Shown: positions 35,262-45,318, numbered from the stretch's first letter. The stretch is DNA of 64,000 bases from Abyssisolibacter fermentans (GCF_001559865.1 NZ_LOHE01000038.1:123944-187943), one strand, 5' to 3'. Program-made: numbers and translations. The notes: generated from the sequence alone by a model not told the origin.

Positions 35262-35301
35262 GTTAGTGTCAAAGTTTCTGTTAAGAAACTTTGACACTAA
35301 C
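35262..35301. repeat. Perfect 17-bp inverted repeat upstream of the GNAT gene
   Basis: GTTAGTGTCAAAGTTTC, a 6-nt loop and its exact complement. On the plus strand it is followed by CTTTATTTTT and could terminate plus-strand transcription. On the minus strand it lies in the leader region of the GNAT gene. Confidence 0.75.
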
Positions 35302-36115
35302 CTTTATTTTTCTATATTAAACATTTAATTCAACACATTATATATTTGCCTGACTTACTGACAGGTATTTGGAATAAATTGTTCCAATACTTTGAAAACT
35401 ATAGAAGCGATTTCAGGATCATCATCAAAAATGTTGATTTGCCTGCAATACTAAATCTCCTTTATTGTATATTTTTTGCAATCATCTTATAAAGTTATCG
35501 TTACTCATTCTAAATCATGCCAAATAAATATAGTATAAGGAAATTATACCATTTATACATGCAAAAAGCTATGAATTAGATATTCATAGCCTTTTTACAA
35601 AACTATATATTTTTAATATATTTAACATATCCCCTTACATCCTATCAAATACCAACTCTTACTTTAACATCATTAATTTGCTCTTTATTCTTAAAATCAT
35701 CACCTTTTGAGCTAAAGTTAAAAAGCTGGCAAAGTGCATGAATTCAAGGATTATAAGGTGTCTTTGCGATATAGTCCTACCACCGTCTCCACATGGGTAG
35801 AGTAGTCTTTAAAGATACTAACTATAAACATTTATAAATCAATGGTTTGGGTGGTTGTGTTTTGTTTTTTATACTTTTAGTAACATTCAATACTTATACA
35901 TAATATTCTAACCATATCGATTTATCAGCCCACCACTCTTCCTCTTTTAAAATAAGTTCAAAAAAAGAAAGTCCCTGGTTTTCCTCCAAGTGACTTTCGA
36001 ATTCTCTGTCTAATTTTCAATAAGAGCACGCAGGGTTCTAACAAGTATATGCTGCTAAATACGCTCTCCCCAATTTTCACGCCAAACTCTATCTTCGATA
36101 TACTCCTGTAGGGAA
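35302..36115. other. Intergenic region with one terminator-like hairpin
   Basis: AAAAAGCTATGAA and TTCATAGCCTTTTT (35563-35598) form a good terminator-like stem without an adjacent gene. A minus-strand frame after the coiled-coil gene reads MGLKEEISSLQEYIEDRVWR (36140 to ~36056), probably that gene's original C-terminus. Otherwise nothing. Confidence 0.4.
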
Positions 36116-36343
36116 CTAATTTCTTCTTTTAATCCCATAGACTTTCATTTCTGCGTCTTCGAGTTTATCTTCCGCGACGTCGCGTTCCTCCATTAGAATA
36201 TCAATCCTAGTAAGTAGGTCTTCGATTTCCTCAGCGAATACGTCACGCTCTGATCTAATAGCTTCGAAGCTTAACTCTTGCTCTTTCTTGCAATCTCTGC
36301 AACTCTTAATATTTACACCTAGCTCTATTGTGTTGGTTTTCAT
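36116..36343 (-). CDS. Small coiled-coil protein with CxxC, phage-like
   Basis: 75 residues from the ATG at 36343 (GGGGGTGG upstream). After SCRDCKKEQE the protein is a continuous charged helix (SERDVFAEEIEDLLTRIDIL, EERDVAEDKLEDAEMK) that should form a coiled coil. The end VYGIKRRN looks frameshifted: in the next frame GLKEEISSLQEYIEDRVWREN continues the helix for 26 more residues. It sits in the same accessory stretch as an integrase fragment, which suggests a prophage or island leftover. Confidence 0.5.
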   Translation of the reverse strand: MKTNTIELGVNIKSCRDCKKEQELSFEAIRSERDVFAEEIEDLLTRIDILMEERDVAEDKLEDAEMKVYGIKRRN

Positions 36344-36558
36344 ATCAACCACCCCCTAAAGGTGTATGTCGGAGAATATACTATAGTATTACTTAGAAAT
36401 TATTGTATAGTTTGTATAAATTCAGAAGTGTGTGATATAATTTAGATAGTTTTTTGTTACATAATTTATTTGTATTGTGTCAATAAGATATACTGTATTA
36501 ATAAATAATCGTATTTTTTAAGTACAAAATTTATAAATTATATTGGGGGAAACTAAAT

Positions 36559-36984
36559 ATGAAAAATTTTATTATTGAGAAAAGTACAAGAGAAGATTAT
36601 AGAGTGGTTGATAATGGGATAGTTGAATATAATGCATCTAAAGTTCCATTTACTCAAGAGCCACCTTTTTTACCAATTAATAGGGTTATAAAAGGAATTG
36701 ACGGGGATATAAGAGCAGGAATAAATAGTATGTTATACTGTTGGAATTGTCTATCTATTGATGTTTTGTGGGTTAAAGAGGAGTTTAGAAAAAATGGGTA
36801 TGGTTCGGCGCTTTTAAATGAAGTAGAGACAATTGCAAAAGAGAACGGTTGTAAATTAATTCATTTAGATACCTTTGATTTTCAAGCAAAAGATTTTTAT
36901 CAAAATCATGGATATGAGGTTTTTGGTGTATTAGATGATTGCCCTTCTGAACACAAACATTATTTTATGAAAAAGAATATTTAG
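36559..36984 (+). CDS. GNAT family N-acetyltransferase
   Basis: A 141-residue single-domain acetyltransferase: SIDVLWVKEEFRKNGYGSALLNEVE holds the acetyl-CoA loop RKNGYG (~83-88), then CKLIHLDTFDFQAKDFYQNHGYEVFG, ending HYFMKK. GGGGGAAA precedes the ATG. No partner gene. The LDTFDFQAxxFYxxxGY motif is typical of the group acting on small amines; substrate unknown. Confidence 0.88.
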   Translation: MKNFIIEKSTREDYRVVDNGIVEYNASKVPFTQEPPFLPINRVIKGIDGDIRAGINSMLYCWNCLSIDVLWVKEEFRKNGYGSALLNEVETIAKENGCKLIHLDTFDFQAKDFYQNHGYEVFGVLDDCPSEHKHYFMKKNI

Positions 36985-37129
36985 TTCAACAGAGTATTAT
37001 TTACAGAAATAAAGAAAGTAATTAATTGATTCACAATAAAAGAGAATCACGTCTTAAATCTAATAATTTTTAAGAAAAGAAACTGCCTTTATGGTGGTGT
37101 CTAATATATTGTTCCCCAAAAAGTAAAAA

Positions 37130-37159
37130 GAGCAAACCGCTTTAATTTACCACTTGCTC
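37130..37159 (-). terminator. Terminator after the recombinase fragment
   Basis: Minus strand GAGCAAGTGGT and GCGGTTTGCTC form the stem and TTTTTACTTTTT follows. Confidence 0.7.
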
Positions 37160-37176
37160 CTAGTTAGTCTTACTTC

Positions 37177-37512
37177 CTATAGCTCTACATCATTAACATA
37201 TTTCTTAAGTTCTTCCTTACCTGGCTTAACATAAATTCTAGTTGTGTTTATATCGGAATGACCCGCTAATTCGGCTACAACTTCGATTTGACCCGTGTTG
37301 TCCGCTAGTCTTTTACAATAAGTGTGACGTAAAGTGTGAGGGCTGAACTCCACTCCGCTTAACTCACTCAAACGCTTAGTCAGATGTTGAACGGCTCTTT
37401 CCGTGATGTGGTCAGCTCTTTCCGTAGTGAATAAGAAAGATTCGTCCGTATATTCATCTCGGCACTCTAGCCATAGTTTGATAAGTCCGACAGTTTTCTC
37501 ACCAAGAAGCAT
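37177..37512 (-). pseudogene. Tyrosine recombinase, C-terminal fragment
   Basis: The 111-residue frame carries the catalytic C-terminal part of an XerC/D-type integrase: HTLRHTYCKRLAD (HxxR), ELAGHSDINTTRIYV with the second His box and the nucleophile Tyr, and a C-terminal KKYV tail. The first catalytic Arg region and the core-binding domain are missing, with a stop just upstream in frame. It lies 60 bp from the end of the rlmD-type gene, so an integrated element was probably once present at this site. Confidence 0.8.
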
Positions 37513-37572
37513 GTGCGGATAAGGTGACCCTTAAGGTATATTATAGGTTCACCCGAACCGCTTAGCTTCTAC

Positions 37573-38931
37573 TTATTTTTTTACTATCTTTGAAACACAC
37601 TCTATATGCACCGTCTGCGGAAACATATCCATGCACTTAATTTTATCTATCTTATACCCTGCATCCTTAAACACCTTCAAATCCTCTGCTAATGCTTTTG
37701 GGTTACATGATACGTATATTATGTTTTTGCAATTAAAGTTGATTATTTTCTTTATTGCTTTTGGATGGATTCCTGATCTTGGTGGGTCTAGTACTATTAT
37801 GTCTGGTTTTTGTTTAAGCTCATCTATTTTCTTTAATACGTCTCCTGCTATGAACTTACAGTTGTTTAGATTATTTAGTTTTGTATTCTCGTTTGCTGAT
37901 TCTACTGCTTCTTCTACTATTTCTATTCCTGTTACTTCTTTGGCTATTGGTGCCATTATTTGTCCTATTGTTCCTGTTCCGCTGTATAAGTCAAATATTA
38001 CTTTGTCTTTTGTTGAGCCTGCAAAATCTCTAACTATTGAATATAGTTTTTCTGCTCCTAATGAATTTGTTTGGAAGAATGAGAATGCTGTTATTTTGAA
38101 TTTTAATCCCAGTATCTCTTCTGTTATGTAATCCTGTCCATATATTAATCTTGTTTCATCACTTATCACTGCATCTGCTAGTTGGTCATTTAGTGTGTGT
38201 AAAAAGCCTTTTATTTGTCCTTCTAGCTTTAAATTTTTTAATATGTCTACTAGTTCTGTAAAATCAAAATCTAACTGAGTTGTTGTTACTAAATTTATTA
38301 AATATTCATTAGTTTTAACTGCTTTTCTTACTACTAAATGTCTTAGATATCCTTTATGTGTCATTTTTTTATAGTAAGGTATTTGTTTCTCTCTAAAATA
38401 GTTTAGGAATGTTGTAAGTATTGTTATGAAGTCTTTGTGTACTATTTGGCAATCATCTACTGTTACTATCTCATAGAATTTGCCTCTTCTATGCATTCCT
38501 AGCTCAAGCTCTCCATCTTTTACTTCATCTCCAAAAGTAAACTCCATCTTGTTTCTATATGCAAAATCTTTAGGACTTCTTTCTATTCCTAAATATTCAT
38601 AGTCTGTTATGTCTGCTTCTTTTAATAATCTTTGTACTTGCTCTGATTTGAGCTTTAGTTGGTCTTCATATGCTATTGTTTGGTAACTGCATCCTCCGCA
38701 TTTGCCAAAGTGTTTACATACTGCTTCGCCTTCGTATGGAGCTTTTTTTATTGTTTCTATAACTTTTGCTTCTATTTGTCTGCCTTTTTTCTTATTTATT
38801 CTAGCTTTTACTGTCTGTCCTTTTAATGTATTCTTTATTACTATCTTTTTTCCATCTATTATAGCTATACCCTTGTTAGGAAATTGAACGTCTTGAATCT
38901 GCGCTTCTATAACTTCATTTTTCTTTACCAT
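37573..38931 (-). CDS. rlmD: 23S rRNA (uracil-C5)-methyltransferase, RlmD/RumA type
   Basis: The 452-residue enzyme has an N-terminal TRAM domain (GIAIIDGKKIVIKNTLKGQTVKARI), a [4Fe-4S] motif CKHFGKCGGCSYQ at ~71-83, SAM-binding DLYSGTGTIG, LDPPRSGIHPK and the catalytic-cysteine motif YVSCNPKALAEDL. It methylates a specific uridine of 23S rRNA in the cytosol. The start at 38931 has AGAGGAGG upstream; an earlier frame extends to 38958. Bacillus RlmCD does both U747 and U1939, and this could too. Monocistronic. Confidence 0.92.
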   Translation of the reverse strand: MVKKNEVIEAQIQDVQFPNKGIAIIDGKKIVIKNTLKGQTVKARINKKKGRQIEAKVIETIKKAPYEGEAVCKHFGKCGGCSYQTIAYEDQLKLKSEQVQRLLKEADITDYEYLGIERSPKDFAYRNKMEFTFGDEVKDGELELGMHRRGKFYEIVTVDDCQIVHKDFITILTTFLNYFREKQIPYYKKMTHKGYLRHLVVRKAVKTNEYLINLVTTTQLDFDFTELVDILKNLKLEGQIKGFLHTLNDQLADAVISDETRLIYGQDYITEEILGLKFKITAFSFFQTNSLGAEKLYSIVRDFAGSTKDKVIFDLYSGTGTIGQIMAPIAKEVTGIEIVEEAVESANENTKLNNLNNCKFIAGDVLKKIDELKQKPDIIVLDPPRSGIHPKAIKKIINFNCKNIIYVSCNPKALAEDLKVFKDAGYKIDKIKCMDMFPQTVHIECVSKIVKK

Positions 38932-39093
38932 TTTTGCCTCCTCTGTGAGCTTACTCATGTAATATCTTTATAATTATAGCATATTTATAGCATTACCTGT
39001 AAAAACATTTTATTTAATACTTTTTCTTTTATTAGCTTACAAAAATCTAATCTCCTACTCTCTTCGCTTCAAGGACATCAAGTCATAAATTTG

Positions 39094-39118
39094 AAAAAAG
39101 CCGAGCTAACTCGACTTA
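39094..39118 (-). terminator. Terminator overlapping nitroreductase stop
   Basis: Minus strand AAGTCGAG-TTAG-CTCGGCTT then TTTT. Confidence 0.75.
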
Positions 39119-39706
39119 TTCAAATCCCATCCATGTTGTTTTATGATCCAAGTCTTCATCTTTTCTAGCTGGAGGCTTTGGTGTATCAGCTGGATATCCT
39201 ATTGGGATTATTGCAGCTATTTTATGATTTTTAGGTATCTTTAATATACTTCTTGTTCTTGGATCATGTGTAGCGTGTCCTGCTATCCATACTGTTCCTA
39301 AGCCTTCATCTAATGCAACTAAACATAAGTTTTGCACTGCTGCACATGTAGCCATTAGTGCTTCTTCTGATCTGTTTTCATCATTTTCGAAAAACTCGTA
39401 TATCACTACTATCTGGACAGGTGCTCCTCCAAAGTCCTTTGAATAATCCATTATTTCTGATTTGTTTTCATCTGCTATATAATCAGCTCTTGGTACATAT
39501 TCTTGAGCCCATTCATAATATATACTACTAACCTTTTTTGAATAATCGCCTTTAATTACTATGAATTTCCATGGCTGGCTGTTTGCATTTGATGGAGCCC
39601 AATTTGCTGCTTGTAAGACCTTCTCTATTTTTTCCCTTGAAACTTCATCTCTTTTATAATTCCTAATACTTCTTCTTTCTTTTACTGCCTGTAATATATT
39701 TCCCAT
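39116..39706 (-). CDS. Nitroreductase family protein
   Basis: 196 residues with the FMN-binding N-terminus KERRSIRNYKRDEV, the substrate-facing ANWAPSNANSQPWKFIVI, ATCAAVQNLCLVALDEGLGTVWI in the dimer-forming helix, and IAAIIPIGYPADTPKPPARK, typical of the nitroreductase/oxygen-insensitive group. It is a cytosolic FMN enzyme reducing nitro, quinone or flavin-type acceptors with NAD(P)H. Monocistronic, with its own terminator. Confidence 0.9.
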   Translation of the reverse strand: MGNILQAVKERRSIRNYKRDEVSREKIEKVLQAANWAPSNANSQPWKFIVIKGDYSKKVSSIYYEWAQEYVPRADYIADENKSEIMDYSKDFGGAPVQIVVIYEFFENDENRSEEALMATCAAVQNLCLVALDEGLGTVWIAGHATHDPRTRSILKIPKNHKIAAIIPIGYPADTPKPPARKDEDLDHKTTWMGFE

Positions 39707-39778
39707 TTATAACAACCTCTCTAAATGATTTATATAATTATTTTCTCAAATATAAATAAAAATATTACAGACAAATAA

Positions 39779-40177
39779 TTATTTAATATATTTTATTGAA
39801 ACAGCCTTATTCTTATCAACGCTAAATTCATCACTCAAGCCTTTTACTAGTACTAATCCTCGTCCGCAATCTTTTAAATCCAATGGATTATATTCTTTGT
39901 TGCGACATTTTATACCTGTTCCTTCATCACAAACTTCTATTTTTACAAAGTCATCTGTTATTTCTATTCTAATCTTTATTTTTTTTTCTTCTTTAAATTC
40001 ATTACCATGTTTTACTCCGTTATAGACTAACTCATCTAATATCAATCTAATATCAAATAGTACAGCTTCATCAGGTATTATTCTTTTTACTCTATCCATT
40101 ATACACTTTAATATACCTCTGGCATTTTCTATTGAGCTACAGACACTTTCATCGATTAAATAATACACTGCTTTCAC
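39779..40177 (-). CDS. HATPase-c (anti-sigma-factor-like) ATP-binding protein
   Basis: The 132-residue protein has the GHKL Bergerat fold in its RsbW/SpoIIAB form: IRLILDELVYNGVKHGNEF (N-box, ~64-82), VEVCDEGTGIK (G1) and DLKDCGRGLVLVKGLSDEF (G2). Such proteins bind an anti-anti-sigma partner or serve as serine kinases in regulatory switches. No sigma factor or STAS gene is next to it, so its partner must be elsewhere. AGAGGTGA precedes the ATG. Confidence 0.85.
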   Translation of the reverse strand: MKAVYYLIDESVCSSIENARGILKCIMDRVKRIIPDEAVLFDIRLILDELVYNGVKHGNEFKEEKKIKIRIEITDDFVKIEVCDEGTGIKCRNKEYNPLDLKDCGRGLVLVKGLSDEFSVDKNKAVSIKYIK

Positions 40178-40342
40178 CTCTTTTTATTGATATTTTATAT
40201 CTTTTTATATATTACCCATACAAATCTATTTTAAATCAATATATTTTTATAATTAATGTTTAGAAAATTAAAATAAGGGTTAATAATATTATATATGAAA
40301 ACATCATTTTGATGCTTTAATTTTTAAATAGGAGGAAACATT

Positions 40343-40504
40343 ATGGGAAAATATGTATGTATGCCATGTGGTTGGGTTTATGATCCTTCTATTGGCGATC
40401 CAGATTCAGATATTGATGCTGGTGTACCTTTTGAAGAATTACCTGATGATTATGTTTGTCCAGTATGTGGTGCAGGTAAAGAAATGTTTGAACCAAAAGA
40501 ATAA
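40343..40504 (+). CDS. Rubredoxin
   Basis: The 53-residue protein has both iron-binding cysteine pairs, [12 protein letters not shown] and [14 protein letters not shown], with the standard rubredoxin spacing. It is a cytosolic one-electron carrier that probably serves oxygen- or peroxide-reducing enzymes in this anaerobe. AGGAGG lies 7 nt before the ATG, and an intrinsic terminator follows. It is too short to be found by longer ORF cut-offs but is fully convincing. Confidence 0.96.
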   Translation: MGKYVCMPCGWVYDPSIGDPDSDIDAGVPFEELPDDYVCPVCGAGKEMFEPKE

Positions 40505-40524
40505 TTTATATAGAATTTGTAAGA

Positions 40525-40555
40525 AAGAAATCCTAGCTATGAGGATTTCTTTTTC
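40525..40555 (+). terminator. Terminator after rubredoxin
   Basis: AGAAATCCT and AGGATTTCT with TTTTTC after. Confidence 0.8.
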
Positions 40556-40613
40556 TATCTGCTTAAATTATTTGTATAATGTTTGGCATTATACAAATAA
40601 TTAAGGTTAATAT

Positions 40614-41210
40614 TTATTCTTCTTCATAATCTAATATATTCTCAATCAATTCCCAAGCTTTATCAACATTCAATTTCTTAGATGCAGAAAAAGGTAATAC
40701 TAAGCTTCTGTCTTTAATCTCTAGTTTCTTCATTATTGCACTGGTATGCTTATGCCAGGCACCTTTTGACATCTTGTCTGCTTTTGTAGCTATTATATAT
40801 CCTTTAAAACCTATTTTTTTAATCCACTCATACATCATTCTGTCATGTTCTCCCGGTTCATGACGAATATCCAAAAGTAATATTATCTCTTTTAATGATT
40901 CACGTGAGCTCAAATAAGTTTCAATCATTTTTCCCCAAGCTTCTCTTTGTGTTCTAGACACTCTTGCATAACCATATCCGGGTAAATCTACGAATCTAAA
41001 TTCATCATTTATATTATAGAAATTTATAGTTTGAGTTTTCCCTGGCTGACCACTTGTTCTAGCTAATTTCTTTCTGTTTAGTAATGTATTAATAAATGAT
41101 GATTTTCCTACATTCGACCTTCCTGCTAATGCTATCTCAAATACACCTTCTTCGGGGTACTGCTCTTTTCTTCCTGTTACAGCTAAAAGTTCTGCTTTTT
41201 TAATTTTCAT
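40614..41210 (-). CDS. engB: Ribosome biogenesis GTP-binding protein EngB (YsxC/YihA)
   Basis: A 198-residue GTPase with G1 GRSNVGKSS, the switch sequence RTSGQPGKTQTINFY, G3 DLPGYG, G4 TKAD and G5 SASKK, in the order of EngB. It acts in large-subunit assembly. It overlaps the end of lon by 11 bp and closes the tig-clpP-clpX-lon-engB block that is conserved in Firmicutes. Confidence 0.97.
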   Translation of the reverse strand: MKIKKAELLAVTGRKEQYPEEGVFEIALAGRSNVGKSSFINTLLNRKKLARTSGQPGKTQTINFYNINDEFRFVDLPGYGYARVSRTQREAWGKMIETYLSSRESLKEIILLLDIRHEPGEHDRMMYEWIKKIGFKGYIIATKADKMSKGAWHKHTSAIMKKLEIKDRSLVLPFSASKKLNVDKAWELIENILDYEEE

Positions 41211-43557
41211 TTTTATTCTCCCTTAGTAACACCTCTTCTAAAACTTCTTTTACATCCTTTACAAATACAAATTTCATACTTCTTTTTACGTTTGATTCTA
41301 ATTCTTCCATGTCTTTTTTGTTATCCCAAGGTAATAGTACCTTTTTTATACCTGCTCTCTTAGCAGCGAGTACTTTTTCTTTTACGCCACCTATTGGTAA
41401 CACTCTTCCTCTTAGAGTGATTTCTCCTGTCATTGCTACTGTACTATCTACTGGTATCTTCGCAAGTGCTGATAGTACTGCGGTTGCAATTGTTATACCT
41501 GCTGAAGGTCCGTCTTTTGGAATTGCACCTTCTGGAACATGTATATGAATATCCATTTCATCATAAAAATCATTTTCTATATCGTATTCTTCTGCTATAG
41601 TACGAATATATGTTATTCCTGTCATAGCTGATTCTTTCATTACATCTCCAAGCTGACCTGTTAATTGAACCTTTCCTTTACCCTTCATGACACTTACTTC
41701 TATATTTAATGTTACTCCACCAACTGATGTCCACGCCAATCCATTTACTATCCCAATTTTAGGTTCTGTATCAGCTTTTTCATATGAATACTTTTGCATT
41801 CCAAGGTATTTGCTTACATTTCCAGTAGTTATTTTAACATTGTCAATTTTTTCTTCTACAATTCTTTTAGCTGCTTTTCTCATAACATTTGCTATCTGTC
41901 TTTCAAGTCCTCTAACACCTGATTCTCTAGTATAGCTTGTTATTATTTCCATAGTAGCTTTGTCTGAAATAGTTATATTTTCTTCTGTTAATCCATGAGC
42001 CTTTCTTTGCTTTGGTATTAAGTATCTCTTTGTTATCTCAAACTTTTCATCTTCTGTATAACTAGTTACGTGTATTACTTCCATTCTATCTAATAAAGGT
42101 CTTGGAATTGTTGATAATGAATTTGCTGTTGTAATAAACATAACCTTTGACAAATCAAAAGGAACCTCTAAGAAATGATCTGTAAATGTATTGTTTTGTT
42201 CTGGATCTAATACTTCTAGTAATGCTGATGCTGGGTCACCTTTAAAATCACTATTTATTTTATCTATTTCATCGAATAAAAACACTGGATTTTGAGATTG
42301 AGCTTTTTTTAATGATGATATTATTCTACCAGGTATAGCTCCAACATACGTTCTTCTATGACCTCTAATCTCTGCTTCATCTCTCATCCCACCAAGTGAC
42401 ATTCTAACAAATTTTCTTCCTAATGCTCTGGCTATAGACTTTGCTATAGACGTTTTACCAACTCCCGGAGGACCTACTAAACATAATATTGGACCTTTCA
42501 TGCTATTTGAAAGCTTTCTTATAGCTAAAAACTCAAGTATTCTTTCTTTTACATCTTTTAGTCCATAATGATCTGTATCTAAAATTTCTCTAGATTTTTT
42601 CAAATTCACTCTATCTTTAGTTTGTTTTCCCCAAGGTAATTCTATCAACCATTCAACATAATTTCTTATTACACCTGACTCTGATGATGAAGGTGACATT
42701 TTTAATAGTCTATTTGCTTCTTTTTTTGCCTTATCTTTAATATCTTTAGGCATTTTGCTTTTATCAATTTTTTCTAAGTATTCTTCAACTTCCTGCTCTA
42801 TATCTTCATCTTCACCTAACTCTTTATATATTGCTTTTATCTGTTCTTTTAGATAATATTCTTTTTGAACTTTGTTTATTTGACTTTTTACTCTCTCTGC
42901 TATTTGTTCTTCTATTTTTAAAACATCAAGTTCTTCTTCTAGTAACACATTTATTAATTCCAATCTCTTGTATGGATTAAATGCTTCTAGTATTCTTTGT
43001 TTATTTTCAGGTTTTAGAAATAAATATGATGAAATTACATCAGCAAATCTACCTGCTTCTTTAATTTCTGAAATAGTAACAACTACATCAGAAGCAATAT
43101 TATTTTCAAGCTTTACATATTCATTGAAATTTTCCATTACTAACCGCATCATAGCTTCTATGCTTTTATCATCTTTAATGTTTAGTTCATATACATATTC
43201 TTCTATTTCCACTTCAAAAAATGGCTCTTCTCTTATAATTTCTCTAATTTTACCTCTATTAATTCCTTCAACTAAAACTCTTATAGTATCTCCCGGAAGC
43301 TTTAACATTTGTTTTATTTTACATACAGTTCCGACTTCGTAAAAATCCTCTGCTGTAGGTATATCTGTATTAGCTTTTTTTTGAGTTGTTAAAAAAATCA
43401 GAGAATCATTTACCATTGCTTCTTCTAAAGCTTTTATTGATTTATCTCTACCTACGTCAAAATGTACTATCATATATGGAAATATTGAAATTCCTCTAAG
43501 CGGAATCAATGGTATTGTTCTTTTTTGACACTTTATTATATATTTATCCTTTGACAT
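41200..43557 (-). CDS. lon: ATP-dependent protease Lon
   Basis: The 785-residue cytosolic protease has the N-terminal substrate domain (IPLIPLRGISIFPYMIVHFDVGR), a coiled-coil region, AAA+ motor (GPPGVGKTS at ~360, Walker B VFLFDEIDKI, sensor region) and a C-terminal Ser-Lys protease domain with PKDGPSAGIT and GGVKEKVLAAKRAG. The start at 43557 follows GGAGC; a longer frame to 43611 lacks a site. It sits downstream of clpX, separated by a MITE-like element, and overlaps engB. Confidence 0.96.
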   Translation of the reverse strand: MSKDKYIIKCQKRTIPLIPLRGISIFPYMIVHFDVGRDKSIKALEEAMVNDSLIFLTTQKKANTDIPTAEDFYEVGTVCKIKQMLKLPGDTIRVLVEGINRGKIREIIREEPFFEVEIEEYVYELNIKDDKSIEAMMRLVMENFNEYVKLENNIASDVVVTISEIKEAGRFADVISSYLFLKPENKQRILEAFNPYKRLELINVLLEEELDVLKIEEQIAERVKSQINKVQKEYYLKEQIKAIYKELGEDEDIEQEVEEYLEKIDKSKMPKDIKDKAKKEANRLLKMSPSSSESGVIRNYVEWLIELPWGKQTKDRVNLKKSREILDTDHYGLKDVKERILEFLAIRKLSNSMKGPILCLVGPPGVGKTSIAKSIARALGRKFVRMSLGGMRDEAEIRGHRRTYVGAIPGRIISSLKKAQSQNPVFLFDEIDKINSDFKGDPASALLEVLDPEQNNTFTDHFLEVPFDLSKVMFITTANSLSTIPRPLLDRMEVIHVTSYTEDEKFEITKRYLIPKQRKAHGLTEENITISDKATMEIITSYTRESGVRGLERQIANVMRKAAKRIVEEKIDNVKITTGNVSKYLGMQKYSYEKADTEPKIGIVNGLAWTSVGGVTLNIEVSVMKGKGKVQLTGQLGDVMKESAMTGITYIRTIAEEYDIENDFYDEMDIHIHVPEGAIPKDGPSAGITIATAVLSALAKIPVDSTVAMTGEITLRGRVLPIGGVKEKVLAAKRAGIKKVLLPWDNKKDMEELESNVKRSMKFVFVKDVKEVLEEVLLRENKNEN

Positions 43558-43883
43558 TATAACAGCTCCTTTGTCAGGTTTAAACCAAGTACTAATTAAT
43601 ATTATAACCAAAACTTACTAATCTATTTTTGCTCAATTTCTTTATTAATTTTATTCTATTCATAACACTAAAGTCAATGAATATTATATCCATAATTATG
43701 GTTATTGTACAATATATATATAATATATTACTTTTTATTGCAATTAATTTCAATAGTTTGTTATATATTTTTACCAAAGTATGTACATATTAAATAACAA
43801 AGTCTTCTATAAAATTTTGAAAATAGACTTTGCCTTACATATAAAAGCAATCTTAAAAATTTATAATTTCCTATATGAAGAAT

Positions 43884-44006
43884 GGGGTGCCTCAAAATGA
43901 CGAATTTCTGCATTATTGAAATATCTCCCAACTAATCAGTACAATAAATACAGTCTTATCCATGAGAATTCCAATGCCTAGAACTTCATTCATTCTGAAA
44001 CACCCC
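43884..44006. mobile_element. 123-bp MITE-like element between lon and clpX
   Basis: GGGGTGCCTCAAAATGA (43884-43900) and TCATTCTGAAACACCCC (43990-44006) are inverted repeats of 17 bp (14 matching). No ORF lies between them. The element occupies the clpX-lon gap; the remaining sequence up to the lon start (43558-43883) is AT-rich and shows only weak promoter-like motifs. Confidence 0.55.
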
Positions 44007-44007
44007 T

Positions 44008-44045
44008 AAAGGAATTGCCTTTTAACTATTTAGACAGTTCCTTTT
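44008..44045 (-). terminator. Probable clpX terminator
   Basis: Minus strand AAAAGGAACTG and CAATTCCTTT form the stem; it overlaps the clpX stop, and the T-tract is weak. Confidence 0.45.
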
Positions 44046-45318
44046 AGGAAGCTGTTTCTTCCTTATTATTTTTAGTTTTTGATAATTTATTCTTTCTCTT
44101 AAGAACAAGTGTTGGATCAGATCCATTAGAAATAGTTTCTTTAGTAATTATGCATTTTTTGATATCCTCTCTTGATGGTATATCATACATAATATTTATC
44201 ATAACTTCTTCTATTATCCCTCTTAATCCTCTTGCTCCAGTATCTCTATCTATAGCTTTTTGAGCAATTACTTCTAAAGCTTCATCTTCAAATTCCAATT
44301 CAACACCATCCATTTTAAATAACTCTTTATATTGTTTAACAAGAGCATTCTTTGGCTTAGTTAAAATGTCAACTAAAGTTTCTTTGTCCAACTTCTCTAA
44401 TGTCACTATAACTGGAAGTCTACCAACAAACTCTGGAATAAGACCATATTTTAATAAATCTTCTGGATGAATCTGTTTTAACAGTTCTCCTATATTATTA
44501 ATCTTTTTGCTTTGTAATTTAGCTCCAAAACCAATTCCTTTTTCACCAATTCTCTTTTGAATAATCTTTTCTACTCCGCCAAATGCGCCACCTACTATGA
44601 AGAGGATATTAGTTGTATCTATCTGTATAAATTCTTGGTGCGGATGCTTTCTTCCTCCTTGTGGAGGTACACTAGCTATAGTTCCTTCTAATATTTTCAA
44701 TAAAGCTTGTTGTACACCTTCACCACTAACATCTCTTGTTATAGACGGATTGTCGGATTTTCTAGCAATTTTATCAATCTCATCAATATAGATAATTCCT
44801 TTTTCAGCTTTTTCTATATCATAATCAGCAGATTGAATTAACTTTAATAAAATGTTTTCTACATCTTCTCCTACATATCCAGCTTCAGTTAATGAAGTTG
44901 CATCTGCTATAGCAAATGGTACATTTAATATCTTTGCTAAAGTTTGAGCTAGTAATGTCTTACCTGAACCAGTTGGACCAAGCATAACAATATTACTTTT
45001 TTGCAATTCAACATCATCATTTGAAACTTTCTTATTTATTCTCTTGTAATGATTATAGACAGCCACTGCTAATGCCTTTTTTGCTCTGTCTTGCTTAATT
45101 ACATATTCATCTAAAACATCTTTTATTTCTATAGGTTTTAGTAAATCATTCATTTCAAAATTTGTTGCATCATCAAATTCTTCATCTATTATTTCTTGAC
45201 ATAGCATTATACATTCATCACAAATATACACATTGGGTCCTGCTATTAGTCTCCTAACTTGATCTTGTGATTTACCACAAAAAGAACATTTCAGTTGCTT
45301 ATCATTATATTTTGACAT
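44044..45318 (-). CDS. clpX: ATP-dependent Clp protease ATP-binding subunit ClpX
   Basis: 424 residues with the N-terminal zinc domain ([23 protein letters not shown]), Walker A GPTGSGKT, Walker [11 protein letters not shown], the IGF-type ClpP-docking loop KGIGFGAK and the C-terminal D2 small domain. It unfolds tagged proteins and feeds them to ClpP, whose gene lies 21 bp upstream. Confidence 0.98.
   Translation of the reverse strand: MSKYNDKQLKCSFCGKSQDQVRRLIAGPNVYICDECIMLCQEIIDEEFDDATNFEMNDLLKPIEIKDVLDEYVIKQDRAKKALAVAVYNHYKRINKKVSNDDVELQKSNIVMLGPTGSGKTLLAQTLAKILNVPFAIADATSLTEAGYVGEDVENILLKLIQSADYDIEKAEKGIIYIDEIDKIARKSDNPSITRDVSGEGVQQALLKILEGTIASVPPQGGRKHPHQEFIQIDTTNILFIVGGAFGGVEKIIQKRIGEKGIGFGAKLQSKKINNIGELLKQIHPEDLLKYGLIPEFVGRLPVIVTLEKLDKETLVDILTKPKNALVKQYKELFKMDGVELEFEDEALEVIAQKAIDRDTGARGLRGIIEEVMINIMYDIPSREDIKKCIITKETISNGSDPTLVLKRKNKLSKTKNNKEETAS

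Noticed and set aside
43592..43777. 61-codon minus-strand frame upstream of lon
   Set aside because: It overlaps the lon leader, has no good start site and reads like AT-rich noise.
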